From NCBI GenBank assembly GCA_021845835.1, contig JAJZVE010000122.1, positions 1 through 9,909 of the forward strand: a stretch of 9,909 nucleotides of DNA. Reading direction: 5' to 3'. A program made the position numbers and the translations under genes. Of this stretch, positions 5,606 to 9,909 are shown one piece after another. How positions within the stretch are numbered: position 1 is the stretch's first letter; every line of letters begins with the position of its first letter. Source of the stretch: Pseudomonadota bacterium. Lineage in GTDB: Bacteria; Pseudomonadota; Alphaproteobacteria; Acetobacterales; Acetobacteraceae. Under the pieces are notes generated by a model. It ran no database searches and was not told the DNA's origin. It worked only from the letters and a program-made list of their open reading frames with translations.

Positions 5606-6326
5606 AGCGAGGGCCTGGTCGGGCGACCTGTGGCGGGTCGTGGAAAGCCAGTCCCGCGTGGCCACCCTGAAACTGGTCGACACGCTCGACGAGCAGGCCA
5701 TTCTTGAGGCCGAGCTGGAGGGCAGCAAGCCGCTCATCCCCACCTCCTGCGCAGGTCTCGACTACCTCCTGGCAACGCCCTTCCGGTATGCTCCCTACCG
5801 CCACGGCAGCCGGTTCCGCCGTGCCCGCCAGACGGAGGGGTGCTTCTATGCGGCCGAGCGGGTCGAGACCGCGGTGGCCGAAGAGGCCTTCTACCGGCTG
5901 CTGTTCTTCCTCGATGCCCCGGCTGCCAGACGCCCGGCGAATGCGCAGGAGCGCAGCGCATTTCGGGTACCGGCCGGAACCGAGCACGCCATCGACCTGA
6001 CCATACCGCCGCTCGACTGCGATGCAGCGCTCTGGGGTCACCTGACCGACTATGGTCCCTGCCAGGCGCTGGCCGACGCCGCGCGTGCAGCCGGGGTCGA
6101 GGCAATTCGCTATCCCTCGGTGCGCGATCCGGGTGGCGGCGCCAACTTCGCCCTGCTCTCGCCGGCGGCCTTCCGGGCGACGCGGCCGGAGCTTTCAGAG
6201 ACCTGGCACGTCTTTCTGCGCGAGGCTTCGGTGCAGGCAGTTCGGGAGATGCCCCGGCGGATGCTGGAGATTCCCTTTTCTGCCTGGGCGGCGGACCCGC
6301 GCGTGCCGGAGCGGTTGCCGCGCTGA
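5577..6326 (+). CDS. RES-domain toxin (NAD+-degrading type)
   Basis: A 249-residue protein of the RES family, named for conserved Arg, Glu and Ser. Visible landmarks are the arginine cluster in YRHGSRFRR (around 74-82), the segment GCFYAAERVETAVAEEAFYR with Glu102/103, and Ser181 in RYPSVRDPGGGANFALLSP. Studied relatives (MbcT, ParT, Xre-RES pairs) remove or transfer the ADP-ribose part of NAD+ and stop growth unless the antitoxin is present. The ATG overlaps the antitoxin by 29 nt, and the first 15 residues may be dispensable. On a mobile element the pair probably works as a maintenance module. Length and motifs suggest it is intact. Confidence 0.87.
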   Translation: MWTPPALASEARAWSGDLWRVVESQSRVATLKLVDTLDEQAILEAELEGSKPLIPTSCAGLDYLLATPFRYAPYRHGSRFRRARQTEGCFYAAERVETAVAEEAFYRLLFFLDAPAARRPANAQERSAFRVPAGTEHAIDLTIPPLDCDAALWGHLTDYGPCQALADAARAAGVEAIRYPSVRDPGGGANFALLSPAAFRATRPELSETWHVFLREASVQAVREMPRRMLEIPFSAWAADPRVPERLPR

Positions 6327-6406
6327 TCCCGAAAGCCGGGAAAGGCCGAGGGTGGGGATCGTCAGCCGCTCAATTCCGGCCATGGCGATCCGGGAGAAGC
6401 GGCCGC

Positions 6407-6865
6407 TCACGGGATGGCGCAGTTGGCGGAGGCTCGCAGATCCTCGAGATGGTATTCGTAGACGATGGCGATGTCGTCGGCGGAGAGGCCGGGCGAGCGC
6501 GTGCAGTAGCGTTGCCAGGCCAGCATGATCGCCGCCGCCTCATTCGAGGTGAGGTGCGCGGGGAGGGCAACCGTCGCTGGGGCGGATAAGGTCGTCGTGC
6601 CAGCAAGCGAAGCCGCGTCTGCGAACTCCGGCTGCACCAGCACCGGTTCGATGCCGGCGGTGGCGAGGACGGCGCCGGCCGGGCGGGTGGGCAGAAACGC
6701 GACATGCGCCGCGAGCAGCGGGGGCGGTGCGGGCGGTGGTCCCGGCGCGGCGACGGCCGGTTGCGGCGCTGCGGTACTGCCGATGACCGCGTCCCTGAAT
6801 TGGCCGCAGGCGACGGTGAGGCCGGCGGCGCAGAGGGCAGCGAAGAGCCGGGCAGTGCGATCCAT
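6407..6865 (-). CDS. small proline-rich candidate lipoprotein of unknown function
   Basis: A 152-residue product that I do not recognise. The start at 6865 is chosen over an in-frame ATG at 6889 because GAGG lies 5 nt before it. Residues 1-19 look like a signal sequence leading to Cys20 (LTVAC); this is a lipobox-like site, but Thr rather than Leu at position -3 makes it weak. A proline/alanine-rich linker spans 34-49 (PQP...PGPPPAPPP). The C-terminal half ends with a predicted helical segment (NEAAAIMLAWQRYC...) and two cysteines. It converges on the toxin gene and diverges from the transfer operon across about 670 bp, so it may belong to the transfer module, for example as a surface or entry-exclusion protein; that is a guess from location. 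Confidence 0.55.
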   Translation of the reverse strand: MDRTARLFAALCAAGLTVACGQFRDAVIGSTAAPQPAVAAPGPPPAPPPLLAAHVAFLPTRPAGAVLATAGIEPVLVQPEFADAASLAGTTTLSAPATVALPAHLTSNEAAAIMLAWQRYCTRSPGLSADDIAIVYEYHLEDLRASANCAIP

Positions 6866-6908
6866 GTCCCCCTCGCGGAGCATCGGCACAATGATAGCCG
6901 CCCGGCAG

Positions 6909-6942
6909 CGCCAGCGGGCACGCGCAGCGCTGGCGATCCTGC
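6909..6942. repeat. 8-bp-arm inverted repeat immediately followed by ATCCTGC
   Basis: The arms CGCCAGCG (6909-6916) and CGCTGGCG (6928-6935) flank an 11-base loop. ATCCTGC follows at once (6936-6942). In IncP-type origins of transfer an inverted repeat lies just before a nick site with an ATCCTG core, so this resembles one in layout. The base before the core is G rather than a pyrimidine, and no relaxase gene is in the window to support the assignment. Confidence 0.35.
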
Positions 6943-6980
6943 GAGGGCATGCGCCCAGGTGTTGTGTTGTTCGGCCGTCC

Positions 6981-7089
6981 GCAAACCCGCGCGAATCTGC
7001 CGGTTAATCCGTTATCCGCGCGGAATGCCGCGCATCTCTGCGAGGCCTGACCAGATGGTCAACATGAACACGCCGCCCGTACGAAAGCG
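6981..7089 (+). repeat. 109-bp diverged direct repeat, copy 1
   Basis: This segment aligns without a single gap to 7150-7258; by hand count 77 of 109 positions are identical. Identity is concentrated in blocks: GCAAACC, GCGCGAA, GTTAAT, CGCGCA, AGGCCTGACC, ATGAACACG and ACGAAAGCG. The stretches between blocks differ almost completely but keep their length. Copy 1 contains TTATCCGCG, which resembles a DnaA box; copy 2 does not. Confidence 0.7.
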
Positions 7090-7103
7090 AGGGGCCATCG
7101 GCA

Positions 7104-7129
7104 ATCCTGCGCAGGGCAGGATCCCTGCC
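7104..7129. repeat. nested palindrome cluster with ATCCTGC on both strands
   Basis: ATCCTGC (7104-7110) and its inverse GCAGGAT (7116-7122) flank GCAGG. CCTGCGCAGG (7106-7115) is itself a 10-bp palindrome, and GGCAGG-ATC-CCTGCC (7115-7129) forms another. The cluster lies between the two 109-bp repeats. No T-run follows, so a terminator is unlikely; a protein-binding or transfer-origin site is possible. Confidence 0.45.
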
Positions 7130-7149
7130 ATTGTAATGCTTTGCCCCCG

Positions 7150-7258
7150 GCAAACCGGCGCGAAACCGCGAGTTAATTCGTCATCAATTCACAATAACGC
7201 GCACATCTGCAAGGCCTGACCGTGCAGCCAGGATGAACACGAATTCAGAACGAAAGCG
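7150..7258 (+). repeat. 109-bp diverged direct repeat, copy 2
   Basis: Gap-free partner of 6981-7089, starting 169 bp further on. Both copies end with ATG-AAC-ACG, eight variable bases and ACGAAAGCG, so each would open a short peptide beginning MNT and reaching Arg-Lys-Arg at residues 7-9 (frames 7064-7219 in copy 1 and 7232-7306 in copy 2). No good ribosome binding site precedes either ATG. Confidence 0.7.
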
Positions 7259-7539
7259 CGCCAGAACGCCAGAAGAGGCCTCCGAGTCGGCCAGCACTGG
7301 CGCGTAAAACGGAGCCGGCGGTTGCTCGAAAGCGAGTGCATTCAACGTTTTGAGTTGGTATCTTAAGACACGAACCGAAGACGCATGCGGTCCAGTCGGG
7401 CCACTTGCATCGCTGCGTGACGCGATATTTCCGATCAGAAAGAATGCGGGTTCGGATGTTTCAGTCTCCAAACTTCCACTTGTCATATCGCTTTTTGGTG
7501 AATTAGCGTTGCAGCATACGTACGGTGACTGTCACGGAC

Positions 7540-8130
7540 ATGGCGCGTCGGGACCGTTGGTGGCGTGTAGTCTGGATGGTGATGTTGGCGATCCCGCTGG
7601 CATCGTCTGGAGCTTTTGCGGCGCCACGCGCGGACCTCGCCGGCACGGTATGGGACGCCGCGGCGCGCAGTGCCGACGTTGCCGATCCTCTGCTGCTCTA
7701 CGCCATCGCCCTGGTGGAGAGCGGCTATCTCGCGGACGGCAACGGCTATCGCCCGTATCCGTGGACCGTCCGGCTGCCGGGCGGGACGGTACTTCCCGGG
7801 TCGGAGGCCGAGGCACGGCGCATTGTCCGCGCGCTGCCGCCCGGCACCAACGCCGATATCGGCGTGATGCAGGTGAACCTCGCGGCGCATCACGACATGG
7901 TGGTGCATGCCGAGGATCTGGTCGCGCCGGTGCAGAACATCTTCGTCGCTGCACGTATTCTGGCGGAGGCGCTGGACAGTGCGCCGCTCGACCTCGAACT
8001 CGGCATCGGACGCTATCATTCGTGGGACGAACAGCGGGCGCGGACCTATGGCAGGCGCGTGCTGGCGCTGTATCTGAGCCTCGCGCGCAGTGCGCAGGGC
8101 CGTGACGGCCTTTCAGGGCGTGCGCCATGA
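7540..8130 (+). CDS. lytic transglycosylase (Slt-like), conjugation-associated
   Basis: A 196-residue exported muramidase-like protein. A signal peptide spans about residues 1-28 (basic MARRDRWWR, hydrophobic core, cleavage near AFA-A). The SLT domain shows the catalytic Glu60 in LLLYAIALVESGYL, the GVMQVN motif (family GxMQv), NIFVAARIL and a final GRYHSWDEQRARTYGRRVLALY segment. Such enzymes open peptidoglycan locally so the transfer apparatus can assemble. The frame also allows a GTG at 7525; I prefer the ATG because the signal peptide then begins normally, although neither start has a clear ribosome binding site. Its stop overlaps the next start (ATGA). It is the first gene of the rightward transfer operon. 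Confidence 0.85.
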   Translation: MARRDRWWRVVWMVMLAIPLASSGAFAAPRADLAGTVWDAAARSADVADPLLLYAIALVESGYLADGNGYRPYPWTVRLPGGTVLPGSEAEARRIVRALPPGTNADIGVMQVNLAAHHDMVVHAEDLVAPVQNIFVAARILAEALDSAPLDLELGIGRYHSWDEQRARTYGRRVLALYLSLARSAQGRDGLSGRAP

Positions 8131-8672
8131 AAGTGCGCGTCCTGAACGAGATTTGCCTGGAAGTTCTGCGGTTCGACGTCGGCGAACTGGGGGAGGCGGA
8201 GGCGGCACATCACTTCGGCATCGCGTCCAGGACGATGCCGGCCGTTCTCGACGGTCTCGCCGACGCGGAGCGATTGCGGCGCATTGTGGCAGCCCCGTTC
8301 GCGCTGTTCGCGCCGGAGGCCGCGGCGATGCGTGAGGCGATCGGACGGGCGCCCTGGACCGGTTCCCGGTCGGGGTATCGCGCGCTGCTGCGCCTCGCAC
8401 ATTTGCTGTTCGTCGAGGCCCTGGGCACGGGCGCGGTGGGCAGGTCGTGCGTGCGGCTCGCGCTGGGTGACGAATTTGCCGCCGTCCAGGCCTTGTCGGT
8501 GAGCGGGCGGCTGCAGCTGACCGCGGCGGAAAGTCCCTGGTTCCGGATGCGTCCTGGGATCGTCACCTTGCTCACGTCGCAAGCGGCCGCCGACGGGAGC
8601 CATGGTCTGTTCATGGCCGTCGTCTCCCTGGCTGTCGAGAGTGTCGCCGATGTCGGTGCTGAACGAGCCTGA
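8127..8672 (+). CDS. FlhD-like transcription activator subunit, apparently two FlhD domains in tandem
   Basis: A 181-residue protein. Residues 6-64 follow the FlhD pattern: a helix LNEICLEVLRFDV, then AAHHFGIASRTMPAVLDGLAD, then ERLRRIVAAPFALF, matching the FRLGI...LAAL...VKLAETNQLVCHFRF region of E. coli FlhD. Residues 88-143 repeat the pattern (LRLAHLLFVEAL, CVRLALGDEFAAVQALS, LQLTAAESPWFRMRP). FlhD is normally about 115 residues and dimeric, so this looks like a covalent dimer. With the FlhC-like protein encoded next it is expected to form a master activator like AcaCD of IncC plasmids or SetCD of SXT/R391. Its ATG overlaps the transglycosylase stop by 4 bp, and its end overlaps the FlhC-like gene by 23 bp. 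The assignment rests on pattern matching by eye. Confidence 0.68.
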   Translation: MKVRVLNEICLEVLRFDVGELGEAEAAHHFGIASRTMPAVLDGLADAERLRRIVAAPFALFAPEAAAMREAIGRAPWTGSRSGYRALLRLAHLLFVEALGTGAVGRSCVRLALGDEFAAVQALSVSGRLQLTAAESPWFRMRPGIVTLLTSQAAADGSHGLFMAVVSLAVESVADVGAERA

Positions 8673-9303
8673 GGCCTATGCACATGCGGTGACGATGCTG
8701 AAGCATCGCCTGCAGATCGGGTTCGTGGCGGAGCTCACCAATCTGAGCGTGCGCCGGGTGCGGGATCTGCGGCAGGCGCTGCGGATCGAACCCAGTCAGG
8801 GTCGCAAGCGGGGTGCCGACGCGCTGCGCACGGTGCCGCTGCTGCGCCTGCAGACGTGCTTCGTGGCAACGTGCTTTTCGGTCCTGGGCATCCAGAGCCG
8901 GTCGCAGCTGATCGCCGAGCGTGGTGCGTCATTCGCGCATTTCCTTGATTTTTACTACGATTCCTGCGTCTGGGCGGCGCTGCGCCCAGGGCACCATCTA
9001 AGCGGCGACGAGGTCTATGGGCTGCTGCGACTGCACCTCCGGGACGGGCCGGTGCGGCTGCGCTGTGACGGCTGTGGTTGGCGCGGCGTGGTGCCGGAGG
9101 CGCTGCATACGGAGACGACCTGCCCGGCCTGTGCGGTCAGCGGACGCTGGTCGCGGGTGCATGAGCTCGGAAAACCCGGAATTCCTCGCGATTCTGCCAG
9201 GCCCTCGCCGGGACGGCAGGTGCGCATGACGGTAGCCTTCTCCGCGGTGACGACCCCGGAGGACGCGCATGAAGGTGATCGCATTGCCGCGCACGGTGGA
9301 TGA
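8650..9303 (+). CDS. FlhC-like (AcaC/SetC-type) zinc-binding transcription activator
   Basis: A 217-residue protein from the ATG at 8650, chosen over one at 8602 because the extra residues carry no homology-like features. The N-terminal part (about 16-45) has the FlhC helix-turn-helix-like region (RLQIGFVAELTNLSVRRVRDLRQAL after a split). The middle (about 68-110) is helical, with LQTCFVATCFSVLG. Four cysteines, CDGC at 139-142 and CPAC at 158-161, match the FlhC zinc site. About 45 residues past the zinc site look unstructured and overlap the traL start by 35 bp. FlhC contacts DNA in the FlhD-FlhC complex; here the target is presumably the transfer promoters. It sits directly between the FlhD-like gene and traL in one operon. 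Confidence 0.74.
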   Translation: MSVLNEPEAYAHAVTMLKHRLQIGFVAELTNLSVRRVRDLRQALRIEPSQGRKRGADALRTVPLLRLQTCFVATCFSVLGIQSRSQLIAERGASFAHFLDFYYDSCVWAALRPGHHLSGDEVYGLLRLHLRDGPVRLRCDGCGWRGVVPEALHTETTCPACAVSGRWSRVHELGKPGIPRDSARPSPGRQVRMTVAFSAVTTPEDAHEGDRIAAHGG

Positions 9304-9550
9304 ACCACCGTATTTCCTGCTGTGGCGGGTGGACGATTTCGTCCCCCCGGTGCTGTTCCTGGTGATTGGCATGCTGGCCGGCTCGGCGCTTGCTTTCGCG
9401 GGCATCGGCATCGCACTGAGCTTGTTCTATCGACGCTACCGCGAGGGACGGCCGGAGTTCTACGTGCTGCATGCGCTCTACTGGAGCGGCCTGTGGCCGG
9501 CGCGTGGTCACAGTTTCCCCAACCCCTATTGCCGGGTGTTCGAGCCGTGA
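9269..9550 (+). CDS. traL: type IV conjugative transfer protein TraL
   Basis: A 93-residue protein with the TraL signatures: PRTVDEPP near the start (residues 7-14), a hydrophobic stretch of one or two helices (25-53), then YREGRPEFYVLHALYW with EGRP at 59-62, and FPNP at 83-86. TraL is an inner-membrane component of F-type (MPF-F) mating-pair formation, placed in the pilus assembly complex with TraE, TraK and TraB. A good GGAGG lies 6 nt before the ATG, inside the end of the FlhC-like gene. Its stop overlaps the traE start (GTGA). Confidence 0.9.
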   Translation: MKVIALPRTVDEPPYFLLWRVDDFVPPVLFLVIGMLAGSALAFAGIGIALSLFYRRYREGRPEFYVLHALYWSGLWPARGHSFPNPYCRVFEP

Positions 9551-9909
9551 GGCTGGAGCGGCTGCTCGCGTCCTGGGAAGGGGCGCGGGCGGCGGCACGC
9601 CTGCTGGGCGTGGCAGTGCTTGGCCAGGCGGTGGCGATGATGGTGCTGGCGGCGCTGCTGTTCCGGCAGGAGCGGACGGTGGTGATGGTGCCGCCGGACA
9701 CATCCTGGCAGGCCTCGGTGAGCCGCAGCAGCGCGGACGCCGGCTACGTGCAGAGCTGGGCGTTCTATCTCGCGACGGTGCTGGGGAATGTCACGCCGGG
9801 GAATGCGGCATTCATCAGGCAGTCGCTGGGGCCGCTGCTGTGCCCGGAAGTGTATGGCGACGTGATGGTGGGGATCGAGCATGAGCTCGATCAGATCGCG
9901 CGGGAGAGC
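9547..9909 (+). CDS. traE: type IV conjugative transfer protein TraE, cut by right window edge
   Basis: A GTG at 9547 overlaps the traL stop by 4 bp, and the frame stays open for 121 codons to the window end. One N-terminal membrane helix (residues 20-39, VAVLGQAVAMMVLAALLF) is followed by RTVVMVPP and the SADAGYVQSWAFYLATVLGNVTPGNA region typical of TraE (a VirB8-like core component). The order traL-traE is that of F-type systems, so traK and traB are expected next. About two thirds of a usual 190-200 residue TraE is present. Confidence 0.87.
   Translation, partial: MRLERLLASWEGARAAARLLGVAVLGQAVAMMVLAALLFRQERTVVMVPPDTSWQASVSRSSADAGYVQSWAFYLATVLGNVTPGNAAFIRQSLGPLLCPEVYGDVMVGIEHELDQIARES

Larger units (their letters stand above)
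6866..7539. other. long divergent intergenic region before the transfer operon
   Basis: About 670 bp with no convincing gene separate the minus-strand lipoprotein from the plus-strand transfer operon. It holds an 8-bp-arm dyad abutting ATCCTGC, two diverged 109-bp direct repeats, a nested palindrome cluster between them, and then about 280 bp of locally AT-richer sequence (7259-7539) without recognisable repeats. A 100-codon minus-strand frame at 7184-7486 exists but has no family features and crosses one repeat copy. Promoters for both flanking operons must lie here; I could not fix a convincing -35/-10 pair. An oriT-like role is possible. Confidence 0.5.

Noticed and set aside
6325..6359. 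GATCCC...GGGATC pair after the RES toxin gene as a terminator
   Set aside because: Only six paired bases around a long loop and no T-run; not supportable as an intrinsic terminator.
6981..7258. CRISPR array
   Set aside because: There are only two units, 109 bp long and 71% identical, without short identical repeats and regular unique spacers.
7184..7486. 100-codon minus-strand frame in the intergenic region
   Set aside because: No recognisable family, no clear ribosome binding site, and it crosses repeat copy 2 out of register with the conserved blocks.
7350..8105. 251-codon plus-strand frame overlapping the transglycosylase
   Set aside because: The overlapping frame has a signal peptide and the SLT catalytic motifs; this one is arginine/glycine-rich shadow sequence.

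Overview
This is a GC-rich window whose coding style and gene families suggest an alphaproteobacterium. An acidophilic or metal-tolerant member of the Acetobacteraceae would fit, but that is inference and there is no rRNA or other marker to settle it. It reads as accessory DNA, most likely a conjugative plasmid or integrative element carrying metal-resistance genes.

Left part (1-2676), chromate-type block: a membrane-anchored c-type cytochrome (minus strand, cut by the left edge) and a two-repeat DUF1259 (LppY/LpqO) exported protein are transcribed leftward. They diverge from chrB, which reads rightward, across a short intergenic region containing two nested perfect dyads. The usual partner chrA (the chromate efflux pump) does not follow chrB.

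Middle part (2677-5119), mercury block: merR (plus) diverges from a tightly packed minus-strand operon merT-merP-GDCCVxC protein-reductase. The promoter has the 19-bp spacer typical of MerR regulation and a perfect 19-bp dyad. The reductase is a wreck: it has a large internal deletion covering the redox-active cysteines, plus at least two further frameshifts. The block ends at a 113-bp transposase-less element bounded by perfect 17-bp inverted repeats.

Next (5219-6326) is an overlapping Xre/MbcA/ParS antitoxin and RES toxin pair, a likely maintenance module. A small proline-rich candidate lipoprotein (minus) follows.

Right part (6866-9909), transfer region: a roughly 670-bp divergent intergenic region carries two diverged, gap-free 109-bp direct repeats and several dyads with ATCCTGC cores (possible oriT-like or regulatory DNA). 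It precedes an operon of overlapping genes: a lytic transglycosylase, an FlhD-like protein that appears to be two FlhD domains fused in tandem, an FlhC-like zinc-finger protein, TraL and TraE (cut by the right edge). The layout resembles the slt and AcaD/AcaC (SetD/SetC) master-activator arrangement of IncC plasmids and SXT/R391 elements, but here it is joined directly to F-type pilus assembly genes. The tandem FlhD fusion and the duplicated non-coding repeats upstream are the least ordinary features of the window.
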